A stretch of 64,000 nt of DNA from positions 21,036 to 85,035 of the forward strand of contig NZ_JNWQ01000023.1 in NCBI RefSeq assembly GCF_000716875.1, written 5' to 3'. Below, piece by piece: positions 52,920-61,732 of this stretch. How positions within the stretch are numbered: the stretch's first letter is position 1; the number at the start of each line of letters is the position of its first letter. Under the pieces are notes generated by a model. It saw nothing but the letters and a program-made list of their open reading frames with translations, made no database searches and had not been told where the DNA came from. The stretch comes from Streptomyces novaecaesareae. GTDB lineage: Bacteria > Actinomycetota > Actinomycetes > Streptomycetales > Streptomycetaceae. A program made the position numbers and the translations under genes.

Positions 52920-53232
52920 GGCGCCCTCGGTCCACAGAGGCTAGGAGAGCCGTCCCGGCGGCCGTGGCACCGTCGACAAGTTGCCCGTGTCGGACCGCTT
53001 CCGACCGGAACCGATCGCGAGCGGCTCCGGAGTCGACCGGTTCCTTCGCGGACACCACCGGTTCGGGCGGAGTTCGAGCGTGTTCGCCAGCCGTACCAAC
53101 CTGTGCGGCGGGCCGCCCGGGGCCTGCGGGGCCCGGGCCCGAGGAAACGCAGGTGAGAAGCACTCCAGAACCCTGGTAATGTTCTCTCTGTCGCCGAGGG
53201 GGCGAGAGAAAAGCCCCCGGAGCACACACCCT
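52920..53232. other. gene-free region upstream of tRNA-Leu
   Basis: A 313-nt gap between the divergent HATPase gene and the tRNA. The only control features I see are the tRNA promoter near 53177 and an inverted repeat TTCTCTC/GAGAGAA (53182-53188 and 53204-53210) in the transcribed leader. Confidence 0.5.
53177..53182 (+). promoter_or_regulatory. probable -10 element of tRNA-Leu promoter
   Basis: TAATGT in the context CCCTGGTAATGTTCTC, 51 nt before the mature tRNA 5' end. The A+T content contrasts with the surroundings. A matching -35 is not obvious. Confidence 0.45.
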
Positions 53233-53317
53233 GTCCGGGTGGCGGAATGGCAGACGCGCTAGCTTGAGGTGCTAGTGCCCTTTATCGGGCGTGGGGGTTC
53301 AAGTCCCCCCTCGGACA
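53233..53317 (+). tRNA. tRNA-Leu (anticodon GAG)
   Basis: The 85-nt sequence folds as a class II tRNA. The acceptor GTCCGGG (53233-53239) pairs with CTCGGAC (53310-53316) with one G-T pair. The anticodon stem is CTAGC/GCTAG around loop TTGAGGT, with GAG at 53266-53268. The long variable arm GCCC-TTTAT-GGGC is typical of leucine tRNA, and the T arm is GGGGG-TTCAAGT-CCCCC. The discriminator is A53317; CCA is not encoded. A strong terminator follows. Confidence 0.96.
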
Positions 53318-53323
53318 CAGCCG

Positions 53324-53361
53324 AATTCCCCGTGGGATCCGAAAGGAACCCACGGGGAATT
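53324..53361 (+). terminator. intrinsic terminator after tRNA-Leu
   Basis: AATTCCCCGTGGG (53324-53336) pairs perfectly with 53349-53361 over a 12-nt loop, followed by TCCTTTT. Confidence 0.92.
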
Positions 53362-53633
53362 TCCTTTTCCCCGACTTTCCCGACCTTCCCGACCGCCTTT
53401 CGGCCGGCTCACCGCGATCGCCACCCCGTGGCGGTGTGGTGCCGGTCTCTGCGCATGGGCCCGCCGGTCCGGAAACCGGACACGAGATGGCAACGATCGA
53501 ACGGTTTGAGCTTCCCCTGAGGTATTCGCCCGTTTTCGCACCATAGGCTGCTGTGCGTTTGTCCGGAATGCGGACTCAAAACCGCAAAAACACCGACACC
53601 ACCCAATGAACCCCGAGCGAGAGGACCGATACG
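53362..53633. other. leader/promoter region of the APC permease
   Basis: A 272-nt stretch with lower GC than the genes, especially 53490-53600 (GGTTTGAGCTTCCCC and TTTTCGCACCATAGG), fitting a promoter. GCGG/CCGC with an A-rich centre (near 53570-53586) forms a weak hairpin. GAGAGGA at 53618-53624 is the permease ribosome binding site. Confidence 0.5.
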
Positions 53634-55313
53634 TTGAGTGAGCCCGAATCCTCGACGGCATCACACCAGAACTACCGCCGATCGCTCGGCACGATCAGCC
53701 TGACGGCCGTCGGGCTGGGCTCGATCATCGGATCCGGGTGGCTGTTCGGTGCCGAGCGCGCCGCCAAGCTCGCCGGGCCGGCCTCGATCCTCGCCTGGGT
53801 GATCGGTGCCGCGGTGGCGCTGACCATCGCCCTCACCTACAGCGAGCTGGGCTCGATGTTCCCCAAGGCCGGCGGCATGGTCCGCTACGGCCAGTACTCG
53901 CACGGCTCGCTGGCCGGCTACCTGGCCGCCTGGGCCAACTGGATCGCCATCGTCTCGGTCATCCCGGGTGAGGCCACCGCCTCCGTCCAGTACATGAGCT
54001 CCTGGCACTTCGGCTGGGCGAAGGGGCTCTACAACGGGCAGGAACTGACCCTCAGCGGGGTGGCACTGGCCAGCGTGCTGCTGGTCGGCTACTTCGTCCT
54101 GAACTGGTTCGCGATCACGCTGTTCGCCAAGACCAACACGGCGATCACCGTCTTCAAGGTCGTCGTGCCGACGCTGACCGCCGGCGCGCTGCTCCTGGCG
54201 CACTTCGACACCGCGCACTTCACCGACCACGGCGGCTTCGCTCCGAACGGCTGGAGCGCGGTGTTCACCGCCGTCGCGGTCTCCGGCATCGTCTGGGCCT
54301 TCAACGGCTTCCAGTCGCCGCTCAACCTGGCCGGCGAGGCCAAGAACCCCGGCAAGTCGCTGCCGAAGGCCGTCATCGGCTCGATCCTGATCGCCCTGGT
54401 GATCTACGTCGCGCTGCAGATCGCCTTCCTCGGCGCCATCCCGGCCGCCGACCTCTCGCAGGGCTGGAGCAGCCTCGCCTACACCTCGCCGCTGGCCGAC
54501 CTGGCCATCGCCTGGGGCCTCAACTGGCTCGCCATCCTGCTGTACGCGGACGCCTTCATCTCGCCGTCCGGCACCGGCATGATCTACGCCGCCACCACCT
54601 CGCGCATGATCCACGGTGTGCAGGAGAACGGCCACCTGCCGAAGATCTTCGGCAAGGTCGACGCCAAGACCGGCATCCCGCGCCCGGCGCTGGTGCTCAA
54701 CCTGGTCGTCGCCTTCCTGTTCCTCGCGGTCTTCCGCGGCTGGGGCTCGCTGGCCGAGATCGTCTCGGTGGCCACCGTGATCTCGTACATCACCGGCCCC
54801 GTCGCCGTGATGGCGCTGCGCCGGCTCGCCCCTGACCTGCCGCGGCCGGTCAAGCTGCGCGCCATGCCGGTGATCGCCCCGGTCGCCATGGTCTTCGGCT
54901 CGCTCGTCCTGTACTGGGCCCGCTGGCCGCTCACCGGCAAGGTCATCCTGCTGATGGCCGCCGGTCTGCCGATCTGGGCCTGGTACGAGCTGCGCAAGCC
55001 GTTCGCCGAGCTGAAGCCGCACCTGAAGGCGGGCGCCTGGATGGTCGCCTACCTGTTCGTGATGGCCGGCGTCTCCTGGGCCGGCAGCAGCGACTTCGGC
55101 GGGAACGGGTCCCTGCCGGAGGGCTGGGACCTGCTGATCGTGGCCGCGATCGGGCTCGCGTTCTACTACTGGGGCGTCGCGAGCGCCTGGGCCAACCCCT
55201 CGCTGGCCGCCGTCCGGCAGGAGATGGCGGACGCGGAGGACGCTGCGGCGGAGGGCGCATCGGCGGAGGGCGCCTCGGCGCCGGACGCGAAGGGCGAGCC
55301 CTCGCGGGTCTGA
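53634..55313 (+). CDS. APC family amino acid permease
   Basis: Proton-coupled amino acid/polyamine transporter, 559 aa, with 12-14 hydrophobic helices. The family start is TAVGLGSIIGSGWLFGAERA near residues 24-43, and the second signature SGIVWAFNGFQSPLNLAGEA near 217-236. The start is TTG 53634, with GAGAGGA 9 nt upstream. The C-terminus holds an Ala/Glu tail with a repeated AEGAS. It has its own promoter region and terminator. The substrate is not predictable. Confidence 0.9.
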   Translation: MSEPESSTASHQNYRRSLGTISLTAVGLGSIIGSGWLFGAERAAKLAGPASILAWVIGAAVALTIALTYSELGSMFPKAGGMVRYGQYSHGSLAGYLAAWANWIAIVSVIPGEATASVQYMSSWHFGWAKGLYNGQELTLSGVALASVLLVGYFVLNWFAITLFAKTNTAITVFKVVVPTLTAGALLLAHFDTAHFTDHGGFAPNGWSAVFTAVAVSGIVWAFNGFQSPLNLAGEAKNPGKSLPKAVIGSILIALVIYVALQIAFLGAIPAADLSQGWSSLAYTSPLADLAIAWGLNWLAILLYADAFISPSGTGMIYAATTSRMIHGVQENGHLPKIFGKVDAKTGIPRPALVLNLVVAFLFLAVFRGWGSLAEIVSVATVISYITGPVAVMALRRLAPDLPRPVKLRAMPVIAPVAMVFGSLVLYWARWPLTGKVILLMAAGLPIWAWYELRKPFAELKPHLKAGAWMVAYLFVMAGVSWAGSSDFGGNGSLPEGWDLLIVAAIGLAFYYWGVASAWANPSLAAVRQEMADAEDAAAEGASAEGASAPDAKGEPSRV

Positions 55314-55342
55314 GTCGCCGCTCGTATCTCGTACGGAGCGAA

Positions 55343-55374
55343 GAAGGGCCGGTCGGTGTTCCGACCGGCCCTTC
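55343..55374. terminator. bidirectional hairpin terminator
   Basis: GAAGGGCCGGTCGG (55343-55356) pairs perfectly with 55361-55374 over TGTT. It lies 29 nt after the APC permease and before the convergent methyltransferase stop. Confidence 0.92.
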
Positions 55375-55491
55375 GGCGTCTCCGGGGGGCTTGCAGCGGC
55401 GGGGGCCTCGCGCGTCCTGGGGCCTTGCGGCTTGGGTTCTAACGGGCCTCGCGGCTCCGCGGTCGTGCGGCCGCCGAGGTCCTGCGGCCGG

Positions 55492-56493
55492 TCAGCCCCG
55501 GCGGGCGCGGCGGATGGCGGAGGTGACGACCGGCGGGAGGAGGTCCCGGGCCGCGCGCTTGGCGACGTTGACGGGGCGGCGCGCCTCGGCGGCGCGGGCC
55601 CGCCGGACCGCGAGGTCCAGGACGGCCTCGTCCCGGGCCGAGTTGAGTGCCAGGCGGGCGTCGTCCGCGGACCGTTCGGCCTCGCGCCGGGCCGACTCGG
55701 CGGCCAGCCGGCTCTGGTGGCGCGAGCCGCGGAACGGCTCGATGCCCTCCGAGTCGCCGTGCATGCGCACCACCCGGCGCCCGTTGAGCTGGTCGATGCT
55801 CAGGTGGCAGCCGACCGCGAGGTCGATCCGGTCGAGCAGCTCGCGCTGGAACGGCTCCGGGTCGCCCCAGGTGCCGTAGAACTTGCACTCGGTGAGCAGG
55901 ATCGGCTTCAGACCGTGGTTGAAGACCGCCTCCCAGGTCGCGGCCGCGACGCCCGGGGTGTGCTGGGCGCGGTAGTCGTCCAGCACCACGACGCCCTGCT
56001 CCTGCAACGCGACCCGGGCCACCTGGAGATCCCCCACGACGTGCTCGTACAGGTGGGAGGCGTCGATGTGGATGAAGCGGAACGCGCCGGCGGGTATGTG
56101 CCCGCGGGACAGGACGCTGGTCGGAGCCTGGACGATCTCCGGCAGCTTGTCGTGGAAGGCGAGGTAGTTGGTCTCGAAGGCCGAGCGGGTCAGCGTCTTG
56201 CGGTAGGACAGGTCCATCTCGGCGGCGTTCTCGTCGTCGGGCGCGTCCGAGTCGAAGAGGTCGCAGACGGTGAACGTCTCGCCGGGCTGGAGGTGTTCAC
56301 CGATGACGATCGCGCTGCGGCCGAGGTAGGCGCCCATCTCCAGCAGGTCGCCGGTGACACCGGTCTTCTCCTGCCGCCCCAGGAACCAGTCGAAGGAATG
56401 CCGGTCGTGGTCCCAGAACCACCCCTGGACATCGTCCAGGCTCGCCGGCTCGGCATGGTGCCGGGGGTTGCCCGGCAACGCGGCGTCGGTCAT
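55492..56493 (-). CDS. class I SAM-dependent methyltransferase (TylF/Methyltransf_24-like)
   Basis: A 333-aa predicted O- or N-methyltransferase. The SAM loop is GDLLEMGAYLGRSAIVIGEH near residues 48-67, the acidic strand TFTVCDLFDSD near 74, and the metal-type loop FRFIHIDASHLYEHVVGDL near 139 with VVVLDDYRAQHTPGV near 167, as in TylF-like enzymes. Residues 255-333 form a long charged helix rich in Arg/Ala/Glu, perhaps a coiled coil. No sugar or polyketide genes adjoin, so the substrate is unknown. Confidence 0.82.
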   Translation of the reverse strand: MTDAALPGNPRHHAEPASLDDVQGWFWDHDRHSFDWFLGRQEKTGVTGDLLEMGAYLGRSAIVIGEHLQPGETFTVCDLFDSDAPDDENAAEMDLSYRKTLTRSAFETNYLAFHDKLPEIVQAPTSVLSRGHIPAGAFRFIHIDASHLYEHVVGDLQVARVALQEQGVVVLDDYRAQHTPGVAAATWEAVFNHGLKPILLTECKFYGTWGDPEPFQRELLDRIDLAVGCHLSIDQLNGRRVVRMHGDSEGIEPFRGSRHQSRLAAESARREAERSADDARLALNSARDEAVLDLAVRRARAAEARRPVNVAKRAARDLLPPVVTSAIRRARRG

Positions 56494-56882
56494 GAAAGCT
56501 CCTTCGGGGCACGGGTGGTCCGGTGGTTCTCGAAGCGGACCTCAGCGGGGGCGGCAGTGCGCGCCGGGCGCGGAACGCGCCGGTCCCCGACCGTGCGCGG
56601 CACGTCGAAGCATCGTCAGCAGTAGACCCCCCGCCACTGAGTTCAGTGCAATCTACCTGGGCGGTGACCGCCGTGTGGAGGTCTGCGCGCGGGGAGTTTC
56701 CGGAACCGTCACCGGTCCGCCGGACGGTGAACACGGCGGGTTCCTGGTGTTGATCCATTATGTCCCGTCCGGGGTCGTCCGGTCACCGGCTTCGAGGATG
56801 ATCTTCGTCGCGGATTCCACGCATAGCGTTTTGGCGGGCGGTCCTCGACGGGAGGGCCAGGGCGGTGAGGAGCACTGTCGGC
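56494..56882. other. gene-free region, methyltransferase / DUF6624-like gene
   Basis: A 389-nt divergent gap. CCGGTCCGCCGGACGG-type inverted words occur near 56714-56730, and a lower-GC stretch near 56750-56840 (TTGATCCATTATGTCC and CACGCATAGCG) probably holds promoters. No gene is supported. Confidence 0.5.
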
Positions 56883-57404
56883 ATGGCGCAGGCACGGCGG
56901 GGCGAGCAGGATCCGGTGCTCGCCCGGGAGTTGGTGGCGATGATGGCCGAGGACGCGGCGGCCGCCCGGTGGGCGAACAGTGCCGACCTGGCCGAGCAGG
57001 CGCTCTGGCGGCGGCTCACCGCCCGGCACGGGGACCGGCTCGCGGAGATCACGGCCGAGCACGGCTGGCCGGCCGAACGGACCGTGGGCCCCGAGGCGGC
57101 CCGGGCAGCCTGGCTCGTCGCACAGCACGCGGACCGGCAACTCAGCGTCCAGCGACAGGCCGTGGCACTGATGGGCGAGGCGGTCGGACGGGGCGAGGCG
57201 AGCGCTCGCGACCTGGCCTTCCTGGAGGACCGACTGGCCGTCAACGAGGGCCGGGAGCAGCGGTACGGCACCCAGATCGGCGCGGTGGTGGACGGACGCC
57301 CGGTGCCGTGGCCCTGCGAGGACCCGGAGCGCCTGGACGAGCGGCGCGCCGAGGTGGGCATCGAGCCGTTCGACGAGTACACCGCGCGGTTCGCCCCGAG
57401 CTGA
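56883..57404 (+). CDS. DUF6624-like protein of unknown function
   Basis: A soluble 173-aa, largely helical protein. It shows the pattern LARELVAMMAEDAAAARW near the start, then a W-P-x-x-R segment (HGWPAERTVGPEAARAAWLV), the QHADRQLSVQRQAVALMGE helix, DLAFLEDRLAVNEGREQRYG and a C-terminal YTARFAPS. These match what I remember of the DUF6624 family. ATG 56883 has GAGGAG 10 nt upstream; GTG 56865 in frame is the alternative. Function unknown. Confidence 0.7.
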   Translation: MAQARRGEQDPVLARELVAMMAEDAAAARWANSADLAEQALWRRLTARHGDRLAEITAEHGWPAERTVGPEAARAAWLVAQHADRQLSVQRQAVALMGEAVGRGEASARDLAFLEDRLAVNEGREQRYGTQIGAVVDGRPVPWPCEDPERLDERRAEVGIEPFDEYTARFAPS

Positions 57405-57517
57405 CCGGCACGTCCGCCGGCGCCGGATCGGCTCTTGCGCGCGGCCGCCCGGGCCGCTTTGACTGACCTTCGACGAGCGCTGTCGGTCGAACGGCCGAGC
57501 GGATGAGAGGACTACCG

Positions 57518-58945
57518 GTGCAGCAGTACGCGGAGTACGGCGACCAGTACATCGACGGTGCCTGGCGGCCCTCCGGGGACCAGGGTTCGATAGCCGTGCT
57601 GAACCCGGCGACCGAGCAGGTGCTCGCCACCGTGGCGGCCGGCGGGACGGCCGACGTCGACGCGGCGGTGGCGGCGGCCCGCCGGGCGGCACGCAGCTGG
57701 GGCGCGACCACCCGCGACGAGCGGCTGGCGCCGCTGACCCGGCTGCGGGACGGGATCGCCGCCGCGCAGAGCGAGATCACCGAGACGGTGGTCGCCGAAC
57801 TGGGCGCCCCCGTCGGCTTCGCGGCGGCCGTGCACGCCGGGCTGCCGCTGACCGTGGCGAGCTCCTACCTGACCCTGCTCGCCGAGCACGCCTTCGAGGA
57901 GCGGATCGGCAACTCGGTGGTGCACGCCGAGCCGGCCGGGGTGGTCGCGGCGATCACCCCGTGGAACTACCCGCTGCACCAGATCGTGGCCAAGGTCGTC
58001 CCGGCGCTGGCGGCCGGCTGCCCGGTGGTCCTCAAGCCGGCCGAGGACACCCCGCTGGTGGCCCGGCTGTTCGCCCGCCTGGTGCACGAAGCCGGGTTCC
58101 CCGCAGGGGTGTTCAACCTGGTCACCGGCACCGGGGAGCTGGCCGGTGCGGCGCTGGTCGCCCACCCGGAGGTGGACGTGGTCTCGTTCACCGGCTCCAC
58201 CGCCGTCGGCCGGCAGGTCGCCGAGGCGGCCGGCCGGGGCCTGAAGCGGGTCGCCCTGGAACTGGGCGGCAAGTCGGCCAACGTGGTGCTGCCGGGCGCC
58301 GACATCACCCGTGCGGTCAAGGCGAACGTCGCGAACGTGTTCGCCAACTCCGGCCAGACCTGCAGCGCCTGGACCCGGCTGCTGGTGCACGAGGACCAGT
58401 ACGAGGAGGCCGTCGAGCGGGCCGCCAAGGCCGCCGCCCAGTACGTCCCGGGCGACCCGACCGACCCGCAGACCCGGATCGGCCCGGTCGTCAACGCCAA
58501 GCAGCTGGCCCGGGTGCGCAGTTACATCGACGGCGCGCTGGCCGAGGGCGCCCGGCTGGTCGTCGGCGGCTCGGAGCCCGTCGCCGAGCCGCCCACCGGC
58601 TTCTACGTCCGCCCGACCGTACTCGCCGACGTCACACCGGAGATGGCGGTGGCCCGGGAGGAGGTCTTCGGACCGGTCCTGGTGATCCTCCCCTACCGGG
58701 ACGAGGACCACGCCGTCGAACTCGCCAACGACACGCCGTACGGCCTGGCGGGCGGCGTCTGGGCGCGCGACACCGACACCGCCGCCGCCTTCGCCCGCCG
58801 CTTGGACACCGGCCAGGTCGACCTCAACGGCGGCCGCTTCAACCCGCTGGCCCCCTTCGGCGGTTACAAGGCCTCCGGCCTCGGCCGGGAGCTGGGCCGG
58901 CACGGACTGGAGGAGTTCCTGCGGCACAAGTCGCTGCAGTACTAG
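57518..58945 (+). CDS. aldehyde dehydrogenase (betaine/acyl aldehyde type)
   Basis: NAD(P)-dependent ALDH of 475 aa. ITPWNYPLHQIVAKVVPALA lies near residue 146, KPAEDTP near 173, FTGSTAVGR near 224, the glutamate motif LELGGKSAN near 248, and the nucleophile region FANSGQTCSAWTRL near 278 with the catalytic cysteine. EEVFGPVLVI and GGYKASGLGRELG follow. I use GTG 57518 because GAGAGGA is 6-7 nt upstream; ATG 57503 is an alternative. Monocistronic, ending at a strong hairpin; substrate not defined. Confidence 0.9.
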   Translation: MQQYAEYGDQYIDGAWRPSGDQGSIAVLNPATEQVLATVAAGGTADVDAAVAAARRAARSWGATTRDERLAPLTRLRDGIAAAQSEITETVVAELGAPVGFAAAVHAGLPLTVASSYLTLLAEHAFEERIGNSVVHAEPAGVVAAITPWNYPLHQIVAKVVPALAAGCPVVLKPAEDTPLVARLFARLVHEAGFPAGVFNLVTGTGELAGAALVAHPEVDVVSFTGSTAVGRQVAEAAGRGLKRVALELGGKSANVVLPGADITRAVKANVANVFANSGQTCSAWTRLLVHEDQYEEAVERAAKAAAQYVPGDPTDPQTRIGPVVNAKQLARVRSYIDGALAEGARLVVGGSEPVAEPPTGFYVRPTVLADVTPEMAVAREEVFGPVLVILPYRDEDHAVELANDTPYGLAGGVWARDTDTAAAFARRLDTGQVDLNGGRFNPLAPFGGYKASGLGRELGRHGLEEFLRHKSLQY

Positions 58946-58983
58946 GGGAGTTGGGCATCCCGTAAGAGCTGGGGCTTGGGCAG

Positions 58984-59021
58984 CGCCCGGGGCGTCGAGC
59001 CCTTCCTCGATGCCCCGGGCG
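58984..59021. terminator. bidirectional hairpin between aldehyde dehydrogenase and glyA
   Basis: CGCCCGGGGC (58984-58993) pairs with 59012-59021, and the inner TCGAG/CTCGA pair (58995-58999 and 59006-59010) extends the stem. It separates two convergent genes. Confidence 0.8.
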
Positions 59022-59057
59022 GCGCTGTGCGGCGTTGTGCGGCTCGGCTCAGTGGCC

Positions 59058-60533
59058 TCAGACGAGGTCGACGCCCGGGTAGAGCGGGTACGGGGCGAGG
59101 AGGTCCGCAGCGCGCTTGGCGACGGCGTCGCGGAGGGCGGCGTCGAGGGTGTGGTTGGCCTTGGATGGGGCGCCGGCGGCCGTGGTGGTGGGGGTGGTGG
59201 CGCGCAGGACGGTGTCGATCAGCTCGGCGATCTCGTCCATCTCGGCGACGCCGAGGCCGCGGGTGGTGAGGGCCGGGGTGCCGAGGCGGATGCCGGAGGT
59301 GTACCAGGCACCGTTCGGATCCTGCGGGACGGAGTTGCGGTTGGTGACGATGCCCGAGTCGAGCAGCGCCGCCTCGGCCTGGCGGCCGGTCAGGCCGTAG
59401 CCCGAGACGTCGGCGAGGACGAGGTGGTTGTCGGTGCCGCCGGTGACCAGCTTGCCCCCGCGGCGCAGCAGGCCCTCGGCGAGCGCCTGGGCGTTGGTGA
59501 CCACGGCACGGGCGTAGGCCTGGAACTCGGGGCGGCGGGCCTCGGCGAGGGCGACCGCCTTGGCGGCCATGACGTGCGAGAGCGGGCCGCCGAGCACCAG
59601 CGGGCAGCCGCGGTCGACGTGCTCGGCCAGCTCGGACGTGCACAGCACCATGCCGCCGCGCGGGCCGCGCAGGGACTTGTGGGTGGTCGTGGTGACGATG
59701 TGGGCGTGCGGGACCGGGTCGTGGTCGCCGGTCAGCACCTTGCCCGCGACCAGGCCGGCGAAGTGCGCCATGTCGACCATGAGGGTGGCGCCGACCTCGT
59801 CCGCGATCTCGCGCATCGTGCGGAAGTTCACCAGCCGCGGGTAGGCGGAGTAGCCGGCCACGATGATCAGCGGGCGGAACTCGCGGGCGGTCTCGCGCAG
59901 CGCGTCGTAGTCGATCAGGCCGGTGACCGGGTCGGTGCCGTAACTGCGCTGCTCGAACATCTTGCCCGAGATGTTGGGGCGGAAGCCGTGGGTGAGGTGG
60001 CCGCCGGTGTCCAGGGACATGCCGAGCATGCGCTGGTTGCCGAGTTCGTGGCGCAGCCGCGCCCAGTCCTCCTCGGTGAGGTCGTTGACGTTGCGGACCT
60101 CGGCGCGCTCCAGGGCCGGGCTCTCGACCCGCTGGGAGAGGACGGCCCAGAAGGCGGTCAGGTTGGCGTCGATGCCGGAGTGCGGCTGGACGTAGGCGTG
60201 GTCGGCGCCGAACAGCTCGCGGGCGTGCTCGGCGGCGATGGTCTCGACGGTGTCGACGTTGCGGCAGCCGGCGTAGAAGCGGCGGCCGGCGGTGCCCTCG
60301 GCGTACTTGTCGCTGAGCCAGTTGCCCATGGCGAGCAGGACGGCCGGGGAGGCGTAGTTCTCGCTGGCGATCAGCTTGAGCGAGGCCCGCTGGTCCGCCA
60401 GCTCCTGGCCGATGGCGGCGGCGATCCGCGGTTCGACGCCGGCGACCACGTCGAGGGCGCTGCGGAAGGCGGTGTCGGCGGCGGGGGTCGCGGCGGTGTG
60501 GGGCTGCTGGAACGGCTGGGGCTGCTGGGCCAA
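59058..60533 (-). CDS. glyA: serine hydroxymethyltransferase
   Basis: Converts serine and tetrahydrofolate to glycine and methylene-tetrahydrofolate, 491 aa. [16 protein letters not shown] lies near residue 51, the pyridoxal lysine region [16 protein letters not shown] near 273, and [15 protein letters not shown] near 117. I start at TTG 60533, because AGGAG lies 6 nt upstream; the frame continues to 60623 but that part is the probable riboswitch. The N-terminal 25 residues (Gln/Pro/Ala) are unconserved. Likely controlled by the ZTP-type leader. Confidence 0.93.
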   Translation of the reverse strand: MAQQPQPFQQPHTAATPAADTAFRSALDVVAGVEPRIAAAIGQELADQRASLKLIASENYASPAVLLAMGNWLSDKYAEGTAGRRFYAGCRNVDTVETIAAEHARELFGADHAYVQPHSGIDANLTAFWAVLSQRVESPALERAEVRNVNDLTEEDWARLRHELGNQRMLGMSLDTGGHLTHGFRPNISGKMFEQRSYGTDPVTGLIDYDALRETAREFRPLIIVAGYSAYPRLVNFRTMREIADEVGATLMVDMAHFAGLVAGKVLTGDHDPVPHAHIVTTTTHKSLRGPRGGMVLCTSELAEHVDRGCPLVLGGPLSHVMAAKAVALAEARRPEFQAYARAVVTNAQALAEGLLRRGGKLVTGGTDNHLVLADVSGYGLTGRQAEAALLDSGIVTNRNSVPQDPNGAWYTSGIRLGTPALTTRGLGVAEMDEIAELIDTVLRATTPTTTAAGAPSKANHTLDAALRDAVAKRAADLLAPYPLYPGVDLV

Positions 60534-60559
60534 GGCGGTCTCCTGGTGGGGATCCGGGT

Positions 60560-60648
60560 GGCCCAGGCGCTCGGCAACTGCACGTGAGGTTTCACGAGGC
60601 CGCTTCCCGATGGTTGATTCCATCCCTACGCGCCAGTCGCAGCCCGCC
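60560..60648 (-). ncRNA. ZTP (pfl) riboswitch upstream of glyA
   Basis: The minus-strand leader matches the pfl motif as I know it: GACTGGCG (60631-60638), a GATGG/CCATC hairpin, CAACCATCGGGAAGCGG (60600-60616), a variable CGTGA/TCACG stem, and GAGCGCCTGGGC (60561-60572), which can form the pseudoknot with GGCGC. ZTP riboswitches sense the purine intermediate ZMP/ZTP and often control glyA and folate genes. The ribosome binding site ACCAGGAG follows at once and could pair with the aptamer CCTGG, suggesting translational control; that is an inference. Confidence 0.82.
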
Positions 60649-60766
60649 GGAATCGTATCAACACCGGACCGACTGCGGCGGAGGTCTCAGAATGCGGAAC
60701 GGCCTGACCGGTTTGCTGCAGTATGTCTGTTCGCCTCCGCGCTGCGGCACGGCCGGCGGACGGACC

Positions 60767-60799
60767 GGCTGCTGTCCGGCTGCTGTCCGGCTGCTGTCC
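60767..60799. repeat. 11-nt tandem repeat, three copies
   Basis: GGCTGCTGTCC three times in tandem at the 5' edge of the transporter remnant. Like the other short arrays it sits in non-coding or decaying sequence. Confidence 0.85.
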
Positions 60800-60803
60800 G
60801 GCT

Positions 60804-61200
60804 TCACCCTGGTCGGCGCCAGCGTGCAGATCCACTTCCTCGGGTACGTCGCGCAGTGGGTCCTGGTCTACTCCACCGGCCTGCTGCCGCTGCCCTCGTA
60901 CACCCCGCCGGCCGAGGACCCGGCCGCCTGACCGGGCGGGATACTGCTCCCCTGGCTCGCCCTCGGCTTCGTCAACTCGGCGGTGTTCGCCCGGCTTTCA
61001 CGTTCACAACTGCTGGAGACGATGAACGAGGAGTACGTCCGCACGGCCCGCGCCAAGGGCCTCGGACGGCTGCGCGCCCACCTCACGTACACCTCGCGCG
61101 GCGCCGCCGGGCCGCTGGTTCAGCTGCTCGGGCTGGAAGCCGGGGCGCTGCTCGGCGGGGCGGTGATCACCGAGACGGTGTTCGGACTGAACGGCGTCGG
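60804..61200 (+). pseudogene. remnant of DppB/OppB-type peptide ABC permease
   Basis: The frame encodes the C-terminal half of an oligopeptide permease: HFLGYVAQWVLVYSTGLLPL, then LLPWLALGFVNSAVFARLSR, EYVRTARAKGLGRLR (the ATPase-docking loop) and [20 protein letters not shown]. It is broken: there is no N-terminal part, a TGA interrupts the frame at 60929-60931, and the last third is missing. At about 61200 the sequence passes directly into an ATPase fragment in another frame. A non-functional relic. Confidence 0.8.
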
Positions 61201-61202
61201 CG

Positions 61203-61610
61203 CTCACCCCGGCCGAACGGCGGGAGCGCTCGGTCGAGCTGCTGGAGCAGGTCGGGCTGAGCGCCGACCACCTGGACCGCTACCCGCACGAGTTCTCCGG
61301 AGGACAGCGCCAGCGGATCGGCATCGCCCGGGCGCTGGCCCCGCAGCCCCGCCTGATCATCGCGGACGAGCCGGTCTCGGCGCTCGACGTGTCGGTACAG
61401 GCGCAGGTGCTCAACCTGCTGATGGAACTGCGCGAACGCCTCGGCGTGGCCGTCCTGTTCCTCTCGCACGACCTCGCCGTGGTCCGGCACTTCTGCGACC
61501 GGGTGGCGGTGATGCACCGGGGCCGCCTGGTGGAGTCCACCGACCGGGACCGGCTGTTCGAGGCGCCGCACACCGAGTACACCCGGGAGCTGCTGGCGGC
61601 GGTGCCCTGA
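61203..61610 (+). pseudogene. remnant of DppF/OppF-type ATP-binding protein
   Basis: The frame starts inside an ATPase at [20 protein letters not shown], then the signature [15 protein letters not shown] and Walker [21 protein letters not shown] follow. It ends [13 protein letters not shown] at a stop at 61610. Walker A and the first half are missing, so it cannot work. It is fused to the permease remnant in a different frame, implying that a deletion removed the end of the permease, the second permease, the first ATPase and the start of this one. Confidence 0.8.
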
Positions 61611-61732
61611 GGGCGGTCGGCGGGGCGGTCGGCGGGGGGCGAGCGGGTCGGAGTAAAGGGTTGGCGCAGCCTGGGGCGAACGGCTCATGATCGAAGCCTG
61701 TCAGGTCCGATCGGAGAGGTGCAGCAGTAGAC

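Noticed and set aside
53233..53361. tRNA-Leu as an integration site of a mobile element
   Set aside because: I found no repeated tRNA 3' end downstream, no integrase and no change to foreign-looking genes.
60584..60931. A separate 115-aa gene upstream of the transporter remnant
   Set aside because: Its second half is clearly part of an oligopeptide permease cut by TGA, and its first half runs through the glyA leader and the 11-nt repeats.
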